Of a DNA stretch of 64,000 bases, positions 1 to 7,820 are shown in pieces. Position numbers and translations under genes: made by a program. Below the pieces are notes generated by a model. That model saw only the letters and a list, made by a program, of their open reading frames with translations. It was not told the DNA's origin and searched no databases. Source of the DNA: Fen-1231 sp035286465 (lineage in GTDB: Bacteria; Gemmatimonadota; Gemmatimonadetes; Gemmatimonadales; Gemmatimonadaceae); NCBI GenBank assembly GCA_035286465.1, contig DATEDF010000070.1:35664-99663 (forward strand). Reading direction: 5' to 3'. Every line of letters starts with the position of its first letter. Within the stretch, counting starts at the first letter, position 1.

Positions 1-40
1 CGCCCCCGGTACGCGCTGAAAGCTAGCGCCACGGGGGCAA

Positions 41-238
41 GGGACAAGTGAGGGGGAACGGCAGGGACAAGGAACGAGTGAGAGGGACAAGGGACAAGGC
101 CCCTCTGTGAGGGCACAGCAATGGGGGCGGAGGAGTGAGAGCGTGCATCTCACTGCCCTCCCCTCGTGCACTGGTTTCTGGCTTTTCGAGGTTGCTTCCC
201 CCCTGTCTCTCTCACTTGTCCCCTGTCCCTGCCTTTCA
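41..238. repeat. Heptamer inverted array, locus A
   Basis: Read on the minus strand, this array starts at the TGA stop of the GGDEF gene (238-236) and runs in units of about 7 nt. The commonest unit on the plus strand is GGGACAA (41-47, 64-70, 84-90, 91-97), and the opposite arm carries TTGTCCC/CTGTCCC (216-229). Segment 60-91 matches the reverse complement of 202-233 at 27 of 32 positions. In the middle a one-heptamer loop (TGCACGC on the minus strand) sits between AGTGAGA and TCTCACT. No gene is evident in 1-235; positions 1-40 hold only GC-rich sequence and a possible leftward promoter (TTGTCC, 16 nt, TAGCTT) for a gene outside the window. Confidence 0.85.
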
Positions 239-1894
239 GGACTCCGAGCGCACGCAGTTCCTCCCATCCCGCTTCGCCCGGTACATCGCCCGATCCGCCG
301 TCTCGAACAACTTCGCGCGCATCGCGAGGCCCGCCCCCGCGTGGTACGTCGCCACGCCGAAGCTGGCCGTCACCCGGATGTCCGTCGTCCGCCACCCGAC
401 GACCGACGCTTCGAGGTGGGCCCGCAGGCGCTCGGCCAATTCGAGCGCGCCGCCGAGCGACGTCTGCGGAAGAATCACGCAGATCTCCTCGCCCCCGATG
501 CGGGCGCAGACGTCGGTCGTACGCACGAGATCGCGCGTGACGTCCGCGAGCCGCCGCAGGACCGCGTCGCCGGCCTCGTGTCCGTACGTGTCATTGACGA
601 CCTTGAAACGGTCCACGTCGGCGACGACGAGCGCGCACGTGCCGCCGAAGCGGTCGGTCTGATCGAGGGCGCGGCGCAGCTCTTCGTCGAAGTGGCGCCG
701 GTTCCAGAGCCCGGTGAGCTGGTCGGTGCGCGAGCGCCGGCTCACCTCCTCGATCTCCCACGCCGCCTCGAGCGCCGAGGCCGCGAGCTGCGCGATGAGG
801 TGCACGGTGCGCAGATCGCTCGGCCGGATGACGCCTTTTTCGCGCGCCCCGATCACGAGGGCGCCGATGGTGATCTTGGCGCGCTGCAGCGGGAGGATCG
901 CGAGCGACCCGGTGTCGGGCACCCGTGCCGCGGGTGAGTAGAGCATCTGCACGCCGGCCACGGCGCTCGCGTCCTCCCAGAGCCGCTGTGTTCCGTCGAG
1001 GCAGACGCCGCCCACGAGCGACTCGGGTTCCACGGGATCGTCGGGCAAGGGCGCCGGGTCGGGGTACTGTTTCGTCGCGTGTCGCACGGCACCGCGACGC
1101 ACGTCGGGATTCCACGCGACGAGCGCGGCGAAGGTCGCCCCGCTCGCATCGAGCACGCTCTCCGCAATGCCGCGCTCGAGCTCTTCCTGCTCGCCGGTGA
1201 CCTGCAGCTCCTGCGCGTTCCGCATCAGCGCGCGCATCCGGCGGTTCTGCCGCGCGACCTCGTTGCGCGTGACCTGCAACTCGACGAGCTGTGCGAGGCG
1301 CTGCGCGTGCCGGGGCAGCCAGAGCTTGAGGTCCGTGCGCGATCCCCGGATGCCGCCTTCGGCGTGCAGGACGAGCGCGCCGCCCGCCTGCCCCGTCGGA
1401 CCAAGCGCCACGACCCACTCCAGCGGCACGCGTGCGGCGGCGAGCGACGGCGGGTCCTCCGCGCGATCGAAGCTGACGACTCCCTCACCGGCGGCCCAGG
1501 CCACGAGCCCGCGTTGCTGCTCCGTGCCCCACGGGACGGCGCTCGGCGCGCCCGGGTGGTTCCACGCGACCGGCAGGAAAGGGGCGCTGTCGGAGCCGCG
1601 CGCGAAGAGCATCGCATCGTCAGCACCGTGCTGCGCCGCGACGTCTCCCAGGTAGCCCCTGAGGTCGTCCGCGAGCTCGCGTTCGCGTGCCTCGAATCCT
1701 TCCGTCGTCTGGATGGGGTCACGCAATGCCGCGAGCATGGAGGCGCGCAGCCCGCGGGCGGGCGACCGGCGATCCCCCACACGCTCGGACCCGGCGCCGC
1801 GACGGAGCAGGGCCGCACGCTGCCGCCGGATCCACCAGCCGAGGGCGACGAGCGCGAGAATGGCCCCGATCAGCCCGGCGAGGACGTAGGACAT
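236..1894 (-). CDS. GAF/GGDEF diguanylate cyclase, membrane-anchored
   Basis: Predicted diguanylate cyclase of 552 residues that would make cyclic di-GMP from two GTP. Residues about 4-22 form one membrane segment followed by arginines. The middle region resembles one or two degenerate GAF sensor domains. The C-terminal 160 residues (from LTGLWNRRHF, about 393) are a GGDEF domain with active-site motif GGEEI at about 467. An RTTD motif nine residues upstream fits the inhibitory I-site, so product feedback is expected. The ATG start directly precedes the membrane segment. It is the last gene of its unit; its TGA stop is the first base of repeat locus A. The signal sensed cannot be told from the sequence. 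Confidence 0.9.
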   Translation of the reverse strand: MSYVLAGLIGAILALVALGWWIRRQRAALLRRGAGSERVGDRRSPARGLRASMLAALRDPIQTTEGFEARERELADDLRGYLGDVAAQHGADDAMLFARGSDSAPFLPVAWNHPGAPSAVPWGTEQQRGLVAWAAGEGVVSFDRAEDPPSLAAARVPLEWVVALGPTGQAGGALVLHAEGGIRGSRTDLKLWLPRHAQRLAQLVELQVTRNEVARQNRRMRALMRNAQELQVTGEQEELERGIAESVLDASGATFAALVAWNPDVRRGAVRHATKQYPDPAPLPDDPVEPESLVGGVCLDGTQRLWEDASAVAGVQMLYSPAARVPDTGSLAILPLQRAKITIGALVIGAREKGVIRPSDLRTVHLIAQLAASALEAAWEIEEVSRRSRTDQLTGLWNRRHFDEELRRALDQTDRFGGTCALVVADVDRFKVVNDTYGHEAGDAVLRRLADVTRDLVRTTDVCARIGGEEICVILPQTSLGGALELAERLRAHLEASVVGWRTTDIRVTASFGVATYHAGAGLAMRAKLFETADRAMYRAKRDGRNCVRSES

Positions 1895-1911
1895 GCTCTA
1901 TTCTACGCCGC

Positions 1912-1941
1912 CGCGGCACGCGCGCACCGCGCTGTGCCGCG
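1912..1941 (-). terminator. GC-rich hairpin between larB and GGDEF gene
   Basis: CGCGGCAC (1912-1919) pairs perfectly with GTGCCGCG (1934-1941) across a 14-nt loop, in the 70-nt gap after larB. There is no T-tract, so it could be a Rho-independent-like stop, an RNA stability element or chance in GC-rich DNA. Confidence 0.3.
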
Positions 1942-1964
1942 CCATCCGGGGCAGGAGCGGCCCG

Positions 1965-2726
1965 CTACGGCGAGAGGACCCTCGCGGCCGCCATCGCCGC
2001 GCCGAACCCGTTGTCAATGTTGCACACCGTCACGCCGGCGGCGCAGCTGTTGAGCATCGTGAGGAGCGCCGAGAGCCCCCGGAAGCTCGCGCCGTAGCCG
2101 ACGCTCGTCGGCACGGCGATCACCGGCACGTGGACGAGGCCGCCCACGACGGATGGCAGCGCCCCGTCCATCCCCGCCACGACGATCACGGCAGCGGCCG
2201 CACCCAGCGCGTCGCGATGAGCCAGGAGTCGGTGCAGCCCGGCCACACCGACGTCCGCGACGCGTGCCACGGCGAGCCCGAGCGCCTCGAGCGTCGCCGC
2301 GGCTTCTTCGGCGACCGGCAGGTCGCTGGTGCCCGCCGTGACGATCAGCACCGTCCGGGCCGCGCGCTGGTCGTCCGCCTTCTGCCGTCCGCGTTCCGCC
2401 AGATGCACCGTGCGTGCGAGCGCATTCTCGTGCGCCTCGTGAAAACGGGCGAGGAGCGCTGCTCGCTGCTCATCGCCGGTGCGCGTCACGAGGAAACCGT
2501 CGCCGCGTTCGGCGAGCCGCTCGCAGATGGTCACGAGCTGGGCGACGGTCTTCCCCTCCCCGAAAACGACCTCGGGGAACCCCTGCAGGAGCGCCCGATG
2601 GTGATCAATCGTCGCGAAGGGAAGCGCCTCGATCGGCTCCGTGTCGAGCTCCACGAGCGCCTGCTCCACGGAGGCCCGGCCCGCCGCGACATCCTCGAGC
2701 AGCGCGCGGACCCGCGCGCGCCTCAT
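1965..2726 (-). CDS. larB: LarB-type AIR-carboxylase-like protein
   Basis: 253 residues with the C-terminal PurE-like Rossmann domain of LarB, the nicotinic-acid adenine dinucleotide carboxylase/hydrolase that starts synthesis of the nickel-pincer cofactor. Recognisable stretches are TAGTSDLPVAEEA, the DVGVAGLHRL turn, VVAGMDGALPSVVGGL and PTSVGYGASFRGLSALL near the C-terminus. The N-terminal 90 residues match the LarB-specific leader (ALPFATIDHHRALLQGFPEVVFGEGKT). It overlaps dusB by 4 nt (ATGA), so the two are co-translated. larC and larE are not in the window, so a role in lactate racemase or another pincer enzyme is family knowledge only. Confidence 0.88.
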   Translation of the reverse strand: MRRARVRALLEDVAAGRASVEQALVELDTEPIEALPFATIDHHRALLQGFPEVVFGEGKTVAQLVTICERLAERGDGFLVTRTGDEQRAALLARFHEAHENALARTVHLAERGRQKADDQRAARTVLIVTAGTSDLPVAEEAAATLEALGLAVARVADVGVAGLHRLLAHRDALGAAAAVIVVAGMDGALPSVVGGLVHVPVIAVPTSVGYGASFRGLSALLTMLNSCAAGVTVCNIDNGFGAAMAAARVLSP

Positions 2727-3766
2727 GCGTGAGAGGCCTCGAGCAGCTCCACGATGTCGGTCGCGGCGGAGGACGCGCCGCGCTCCAGGTGCAGGCCACC
2801 AGCCAGATACTCGGCGAAAATCCCCTCCACCTCGCCGAAACTCTCAACGAGGTGCAGCCGGCGCCGCAGATCCGCGGACTCCGGAAGGCCGCGCACGTAC
2901 CAGCCGAGGTGCTTCCGGAACTCGATCGCCGCGCCCTCCGGGTCGCGCTCGTACTCCTGCACGAGTCGCGCGTGTTCGAGCGCGATCCCGAAACGCTCCT
3001 CGACCCCCGGTGTGCCCGGCGGCTCCACGCCCTCGAGCAGCGCGCGTGCCTGCGCGAAAATCCACGGCTGCCCGAACGACCCGCGCGCGATCATCACGCC
3101 GGCGCAACCGGTGGCGTGCTGCATCCGCCACGCGTCCTCGGCGGTCTTGATGTCGCCGTTCCCGATGACCGGAATCTCGATCGCCTCGACCACCTGCGCG
3201 ATTTCCTCCCACCGCGCCTGTCCCGTGTACATCTGCGAGCGCGTGCGGGGATGCAGCGCGATCGCGCGCGCGCCCGCGTCCTGGCAGCGCCGGGCGATCG
3301 TCACCGGATCGCGCGACTCGTCGCTCCAGCCGCTCCGGATCTTGCACGTCACGGGCAGGTGCGTCGCGGCGACCACGGCGCGAATGATGTCCTCCACGAG
3401 TCCGAGATCCTTGAGGCATCCCGAGCCGCCGTTCCGACGCACGACCTTCTTGACCGGACACCCGAAGTTGATGTCAAGGAACTCGGGCTGAAACTCGTCG
3501 GTCACGAGTGCGGCCGCCTCGGCCATCGCGCCCGGTTCGGCGCCGTAGATCTGGACACCGATCGGCCGCTCGTCCGCGCCGAAGGCGAGCTTCGAAAAGG
3601 TCGAGCGATTCTCGCGGCGAATTCCCTCAGCGGACAGAAACTCGGTGACCACCACGTCGGCGCCAAAGCGGCGGCACAGGCGTCTGAAGGGCGACTCCGA
3701 CACGCCTGCCATCGGCGCCAGGATCAGCGGGATGCGGAAGGGAACTCGATAGGGAAAGGCAGGCAC
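2723..3766 (-). CDS. dusB: tRNA-dihydrouridine synthase (DusB type)
   Basis: FMN-dependent enzyme that reduces uridines in the tRNA D-loop. It has the TIM-barrel opening LILAPMAGVSESPFRRLC and the signature FLDINFGCPVKKV, whose Cys (about residue 103) is the expected catalytic acid. Later come KIRSGW, the HPRTRSQMYTG motif and GNGDI. I chose the GTG at 3766 (347 residues) over the longer in-frame GTG at 3808. A promoter-like -10 box (TAGCTT, 3774-3779) sits only seven bases upstream of it, implying a leaderless mRNA. The longer start would lie across the promoter. It is followed by larB with a 4-nt overlap. Confidence 0.92.
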   Translation of the reverse strand: MPAFPYRVPFRIPLILAPMAGVSESPFRRLCRRFGADVVVTEFLSAEGIRRENRSTFSKLAFGADERPIGVQIYGAEPGAMAEAAALVTDEFQPEFLDINFGCPVKKVVRRNGGSGCLKDLGLVEDIIRAVVAATHLPVTCKIRSGWSDESRDPVTIARRCQDAGARAIALHPRTRSQMYTGQARWEEIAQVVEAIEIPVIGNGDIKTAEDAWRMQHATGCAGVMIARGSFGQPWIFAQARALLEGVEPPGTPGVEERFGIALEHARLVQEYERDPEGAAIEFRKHLGWYVRGLPESADLRRRLHLVESFGEVEGIFAEYLAGGLHLERGASSAATDIVELLEASHA

Positions 3767-3773
3767 TGACCGC

Positions 3774-3802
3774 AAGCTAAGCGCAGTGGCAACTGCTTGC
3801 AA
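3774..3802 (-). promoter_or_regulatory. Candidate dusB promoter, TTGCAA-N17-TAGCTT
   Basis: On the minus strand TTGCAA (3802-3797) and TAGCTT (3779-3774) are 17 nt apart. The predicted start of transcription falls on or next to the GTG at 3766. The same TAGCTT -10 hexamer occurs upstream of ptsN, rplM and mreB. Confidence 0.5.
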
Positions 3803-3811
3803 CGTCACGAT

Positions 3812-3840
3812 TTGACGCCTCTTGGCACTTGCATTAGCTT
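3812..3840 (+). promoter_or_regulatory. Candidate ptsN promoter, TTGACG-N17-TAGCTT
   Basis: TTGACG (3812-3817) and TAGCTT (3835-3840) with a 17-nt spacer point toward the ptsN-like gene, leaving a leader of about 75 nt that contains heptamer repeat locus B. It is back-to-back with the dusB promoter, the two -35 boxes being 9 nt apart. Confidence 0.5.
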
Positions 3841-3884
3841 AGCCGCACCACCCCTCTCTCCCGAGAATCACCGCCGTTCGTCCG

Positions 3885-3919
3885 CCCCTGCCCCCTGCCC
3901 CCTGCCCCCTGCCGCCTGT
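3885..3919 (+). repeat. Heptamer direct array, locus B
   Basis: Four consecutive perfect CCCCTGC units (3885-3912) and one variant (CGCCTGT), ending 3 nt before the ptsN ATG. Unlike the other loci it has only one orientation. It occupies the place of the ribosome-binding site, where no purine-rich Shine-Dalgarno is visible. Confidence 0.8.
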
Positions 3920-3922
3920 CGA

Positions 3923-4375
3923 ATGGAACTGCGCGAGTTCTTCTCCGAGGACGCGGTCAAGCTCGAGCTGGAAGGCACCACGAAGGACGAGGTGCTGAAG
4001 GAGCTGATCACCCTGCTCGGTCTCGACGAGAAGAACGAGGCGATGCTCTTCAAGATGCTCAAGCGGCGGGAGAATCTCGGGTCCACCGGGATCGGCCGCG
4101 GGATCGCGATCCCGCACTGCCGCTCGCTCGTGGTGAACAAGCTGCGCGTGGCGTTCGGCCGGAAGACCGCAGGCCTCGACTTCAAGGCCATTGACGAGAA
4201 GCCGGTGCATTTCTTCTTCCTGATCGTCGCGCCGCCGCTCGAGGTCTCGAACCAGTACCTCCCCGTGCTCGGGAAGATCGCGCAGTTCTCGAAGGAGCCG
4301 GACGTGCCGGACCGGCTCCTCGCGCTCACGCAACCCGCCGGGTTCATGCAGCTCCTGGAGGAGAAGGGCGTCTAG
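3923..4375 (+). CDS. PTS EIIA domain protein (PtsN/fructose type)
   Basis: 150 residues forming one EIIA-2 domain. The phosphorylatable histidine is His65 in GIGRGIAIPHCRS, and the following LRVAFGRKTAGLDFKAID and VHFFFLIVAPP segments fit the family. Such stand-alone domains relay phosphate from HPr in regulatory (nitrogen or potassium) PTS branches rather than moving sugar. No HPr, EI or rpoN gene is nearby, so the target is unknown. The ATG was chosen because the domain begins with the usual acidic LREFFSEDAVKLEL; upstream in-frame sequence is repeat DNA. It is the first of two plus-strand genes. Confidence 0.85.
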   Translation: MELREFFSEDAVKLELEGTTKDEVLKELITLLGLDEKNEAMLFKMLKRRENLGSTGIGRGIAIPHCRSLVVNKLRVAFGRKTAGLDFKAIDEKPVHFFFLIVAPPLEVSNQYLPVLGKIAQFSKEPDVPDRLLALTQPAGFMQLLEEKGV

Positions 4376-4407
4376 CAGGGCGAGGGCGCGGGCGACATCT
4401 TCGGAGC

Positions 4408-5511
4408 ATGCGTCCTTCCCTTCTCGCCCCGGTTCTCGCGTCGCTCGCCGTCGCGCCTGCCCTCGCGCTCGGCGCACAGAGCGCCGATCCACACCAGATC
4501 GTCACAGTCGGAACGGCCACGGCCGCGCGCGGCGAGCGCGCCTACGGCTCCATCGTCGTGCCGCCGGGGTCCGACTCCGGCACCATCATCCGCGTGGCCG
4601 TGATCAACGGCGCCAGACCCGGGCCCGTCGTCGCGTTCATCTCGGGCGCGCACGGCACCGAGTACACCTCCATCGTCGCGCTCACACGGCTCATTGAGCG
4701 CGTGGACCCGAAGGCGGTCGCCGGCACGGTGATTGTCGTGCCGCTGGTGAACGTCGCGTCGTTCGAGCAGATGGTGCCGCATATCAATCCGGTGGACCGG
4801 AAGGGAATGAACGCGAGCTATCCCGGCAGTGCGTCGGGGACGCAGACGGAGCGCGCGCTCGCGCTCGTCGCCGCGCAGGTGGTGCGGCCCGCCGACGTCG
4901 TCGTGGACCTGCACGGCGGCGACCTCGACGAGGACCTCACGCCGTACAGTTACTGGATTCGAAGCGGCGTCGCGCGACAGGACGCCGACTCCCGCGCGCT
5001 CGCGCTCGCCTTCGGGCTCGACCTGATCATCGTGCGTGACATTGACGTCACGAACCCGGCGAGCACACGCGGGCTTTCCGGGTACGCGATCTCACTCGGC
5101 AAGACGGCCTTCGTCGCCGAAGCCGGACGCACGGGGGTGGTCACGAAGGCCGAAACGGACGCACTCATCAACGGCTCGCTCAACGTGCTGGGCGCGCTCA
5201 AGATGCTCGTCCGGCCCACGAACCCGGCGGCGGCACGCGTCACCTGGGTCGGGAACGATCAGCGCGTGCGCGCGGACAGCGGCGCGATGTTCTACGCCGC
5301 GGTGGCGCGCCGAAGCCGGGTGGCCAAGGGCCAGAAGGTCGGATATGTCACCGACTACGTGGGCCGGTCCCTGGGCGACGTGCTCGCGCCGCAGGCGGGC
5401 GTCGTCACGTTCATTCGCGGCGTGCCGTCGCTTTCGCGCGGCGCGACGATCGTCACCGTTGCAGAGGTGTACGGGAAGACGCCTCCACCGTACAGGAAGC
5501 CGGCGCCCTGA
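4408..5511 (+). CDS. Exported succinylglutamate desuccinylase/aspartoacylase-family protein
   Basis: 367-residue zinc metallo-amidohydrolase of the M14-like AstE/AspA superfamily. Residues 1-23 are a signal peptide (cleavage plausible after ALGA), so it should act outside the cytoplasm. Zinc ligands are visible as His82 and Glu85 in SGAHGTEY and His169 in DLHGGD; Glu238 in FVAEAGR is the likely catalytic base. The C-terminal 90 residues form the beta-rich domain seen in this family. It lies 32 nt after ptsN, so co-transcription is likely. The substrate is unknown; a carboxypeptidase-like role on peptides or acyl amino acids is possible. Confidence 0.8.
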   Translation: MRPSLLAPVLASLAVAPALALGAQSADPHQIVTVGTATAARGERAYGSIVVPPGSDSGTIIRVAVINGARPGPVVAFISGAHGTEYTSIVALTRLIERVDPKAVAGTVIVVPLVNVASFEQMVPHINPVDRKGMNASYPGSASGTQTERALALVAAQVVRPADVVVDLHGGDLDEDLTPYSYWIRSGVARQDADSRALALAFGLDLIIVRDIDVTNPASTRGLSGYAISLGKTAFVAEAGRTGVVTKAETDALINGSLNVLGALKMLVRPTNPAAARVTWVGNDQRVRADSGAMFYAAVARRSRVAKGQKVGYVTDYVGRSLGDVLAPQAGVVTFIRGVPSLSRGATIVTVAEVYGKTPPPYRKPAP

Positions 5512-5512
5512 C

Positions 5513-6130
5513 CTACGCCGCGCCCCTCCCCCGGGGGAAGAGGTAGGTTCGGGCCGTCAGCTTGTGCTCCGCCACCGCCCGCGTGATGTCCATCGTCGTG
5601 ACGATGCCCTCCAGTTCCCGCTCCTGGAGCACGAGGATGCGATGGACGTTCGCGCGGCGCATGTAGTCCGCGGCGGCCGTCACCGCCGTATCCGGGGGCA
5701 AGGCGACGACGTCGCGCGTCATCACCTCGTCCACCGTGTGCTCCTCGAGCACATCCAGCGCGCCGGACGCGCCCACCCGGAGCCGGGCCTCGGCGTCGGG
5801 GCTGGGCGCCGACCAGAGTTCGGTGAAGTACGTGGCGGCGGGCTCGTTTTCCTCCTCGAGCGACGGCAGGCCGTCCGATTCCCCCGGCGGCAGTTCGTCC
5901 CATCCTCCCGCGCGCCGGTTGGTGTCCTCGGCCTCCTCACCGCGCTCGGGCGCGGACGCGACAAACGTCAGGAGATCCGTCGTGGACACCACGCCGACAA
6001 CCGTCATCCCTTTCACAACCGGCGCGCCGGTGATGTGTCGCTGCGCGAACAGCTCCAATGCGCGCCGCAGCGTCATGTCTTCCGACACGACGACGACTTC
6101 GCGCGTCATGATGTCCCGGAGCTTCAACAC
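5513..6130 (-). CDS. CBS-domain pair protein
   Basis: 205 residues with two CBS motifs, residues about 1-58 (LRDIMTREVVVVSEDMTL ... GAPVVKG) and about 130-190 (VDEVMTRDVVALPPDTAV ... HRILVLQ). They are split by an acidic Glu/Pro-rich linker of about 70 residues. CBS pairs bind adenine nucleotides and usually regulate a partner. The start is a GTG that overlaps the TGA of the truncated CBS reading frame upstream, and the stop is one base from the convergent gene's stop. No enzymatic domain is present. Confidence 0.8.
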   Translation of the reverse strand: MLKLRDIMTREVVVVSEDMTLRRALELFAQRHITGAPVVKGMTVVGVVSTTDLLTFVASAPERGEEAEDTNRRAGGWDELPPGESDGLPSLEEENEPAATYFTELWSAPSPDAEARLRVGASGALDVLEEHTVDEVMTRDVVALPPDTAVTAAADYMRRANVHRILVLQERELEGIVTTMDITRAVAEHKLTARTYLFPRGRGAA

Positions 6131-6264
6131 TGGACCCGCCCTCCCCCGGCGCCCACGGGAAGCATGCCGACGCCGTGCGTGCTCATCAGCACCGTGGTGG
6201 TTTTCGCGCTGGCGTCCGCGGTCACGGCGAACGGATTCGCCGTCATCAGGTCTCTGGCAATCAT
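6124..6264 (-). pseudogene. Truncated CBS-domain fragment
   Basis: A 46-codon frame begins with a perfectly ordinary CBS start (IARDLMTANPFAVTADAS) and continues to HGVGMLPVG. It then runs out after a short Gly-rich tail where the second half of the motif should be. It overlaps the intact CBS gene by 7 nt. It may be the remnant of a second CBS gene after deletion, or a tiny translated leader that couples to the downstream gene. Confidence 0.5.
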
Positions 6265-6476
6265 GGCGCTCCTCTTCCGGAGGCGCCTCGATGCGCAGCC
6301 TAAGGGGCGAGCGCGCGCCGTGCGTCGGGCGTGCTGATCACACCACGTCAGGCAAAGTACGACGTGACTGCGCTTGTCGTCACTCCCTCGCGCGGTACGT
6401 TTCCTCCGCTTCCCGCACGGCGCATCAGTCCCTCCCTGACTGACACGGCGCGTGCGCGGTCGCACCGTAGGAGGTG

Positions 6477-7160
6477 ATGACGGTTCCGTTGAGCGCGAGT
6501 CACGAGCGCGACGTCGGCATCTGGATCGGCGAGGCGCAACTGAAGGGCACGTTGGCGGTGCCCGACGGCGCGCTCGCGCTCGTCGTCTTCGCGCACGGGA
6601 GCGGGTCGAGCCGTCGCAGCAGCCGGAACCGCTTCGTCGCGCAGACCCTGCACGAACGCGGCATCGGGTCGCTCCTTTTCGACCTGCTCACGCCGGCCGA
6701 AGAGGAGGTGGACGAGCGCACGGCGCGACTGCGCTTCGACATTCCGCTGCTCGCCGGCCGGCTGGTGGGCGTCACCGATTGGGTGCGTGCGCAGGTTGAC
6801 ACCGGCGCGCTCTCGCTCGGCTACTTCGGCGCCAGCACGGGCGCGGCCGCCGCGCTCGTCGCCGCCGGCGAGCGGCCGGGAGTGGTGAAGGCGGTGGTCT
6901 CGCGCGGGGGGCGCCCCGACCTCGCGGGCGCGGCGCTGCCGCGCGTGATTGCACCTACGCTCCTCATCGTCGGCGGCCTCGACGAGCAGGTGATCGCGCT
7001 CAACCGCCTCGCATTGCGGCGTCTCACCTGCCCCGCGCGGCTCAAGATCGTCCCGCATGCCACGCACCTCTTCCCGGAGCCGGGTGCGCTCGAGACGGCC
7101 ACGCGGCTCGCGGCGGACTGGTTCGAGGCGCACCTCCCCGGCGCCGCTCGCAGCTCCTGA
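6477..7160 (+). CDS. Dienelactone-hydrolase-like alpha/beta hydrolase
   Basis: About 227 residues. The oxyanion region is FAHGSGSSR, the nucleophile elbow is GASTG (Ser near 120), the acid is Asp in IVGGLDEQV and the histidine lies in PHATHLFPEPG near the C-terminus. A complete catalytic triad is therefore present. This subfamily is often fused to a phosphoribosyltransferase; here it is alone. The start is uncertain: GTG 6474 or ATG 6477, preceded in frame by TAG. A near-perfect anti-SD match (AGGAGGTGATGA, 6469-6480) overlaps the start itself, which leaves abnormally short spacing. The substrate is unknown. Confidence 0.8.
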   Translation: MTVPLSASHERDVGIWIGEAQLKGTLAVPDGALALVVFAHGSGSSRRSSRNRFVAQTLHERGIGSLLFDLLTPAEEEVDERTARLRFDIPLLAGRLVGVTDWVRAQVDTGALSLGYFGASTGAAAALVAAGERPGVVKAVVSRGGRPDLAGAALPRVIAPTLLIVGGLDEQVIALNRLALRRLTCPARLKIVPHATHLFPEPGALETATRLAADWFEAHLPGAARSS

Positions 7161-7222
7161 CGTCGCGCGCAGGTTTCGCGACCCCGCCCATCCTCTCGAA
7201 GCAGTTGATGAAGGCGTGGCCG

Positions 7223-7750
7223 CTATGGCGTCGCGAACCAGGGCGCCTCGATCCCGAGGTGGGAATAGCGATCCACGCAGACGGTCCAGCGCCCCCGATC
7301 GCCGCGCACCAGCACCGAGTATCCCTCGGAGGCCGGCGACTCGTTCACCATCCACTGCAGCCACAGTTCGCCGTGCCGCTGCCCTCGCACGGCACCGGAG
7401 GCACGTCCGCGTGGTGGGACGGCCTTCCACTCGAGCACGGCCCGGGGAAAGAGCCGGTGCGCGCCGTCCGGACCCCAGCACGTCATCTCGGGCCTCTCCC
7501 AGATGACGAGGTCCTTGCACACGTCCACCTTGAGGCGCTCGCCGGGCCAAGACGGCCGCTGAGGTACGGCGACCTCGATGCCGATCTGGCGAGCGTCGAA
7601 GAGCTCGCCATCGGAGTGCACCACGGCAAGCAGCGGGCCGAACGCGAAGAGGCTGACCAACTCGCGCTCGCGCACGAACGGCGCATCAGCGGCCTGGAGT
7701 CGCCGTGACAGGTTCTCGAACGCGGTTCGAAGCTGATCTTGCAGTCGCAC
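7223..7750 (-). CDS. Uncharacterised protein, possible PD-(D/E)XK-like fold
   Basis: 175 residues from a GTG at 7750 that follows the porB stop by 70 nt; the longer frame would run into porB. It is not recognised by family. The middle reads KVDVCKDLVIWERPEM, then a strand AVLEWKAV. An Asp followed about 30-40 residues later by E-x-K is the core pattern of restriction-endonuclease-like nucleases. This is only a motif resemblance. The C-terminus is rich in Trp. It sits at the end of the por operon but need not belong to it. Confidence 0.5.
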   Translation of the reverse strand: MRLQDQLRTAFENLSRRLQAADAPFVRERELVSLFAFGPLLAVVHSDGELFDARQIGIEVAVPQRPSWPGERLKVDVCKDLVIWERPEMTCWGPDGAHRLFPRAVLEWKAVPPRGRASGAVRGQRHGELWLQWMVNESPASEGYSVLVRGDRGRWTVCVDRYSHLGIEAPWFATP

Positions 7751-7820
7751 CGGGACCTCGGGTTCGGGACGACACGAGCGAGCTTGCCCCGGTGGCGCTT
7801 CAACCGGCGGGCGCGGACGC

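Noticed and set aside
2414..3769. 451-codon plus-strand frame opposite dusB and larB
   Set aside because: Low-complexity Arg/Pro composition and full overlap with two recognised genes; explained by third-position GC bias.
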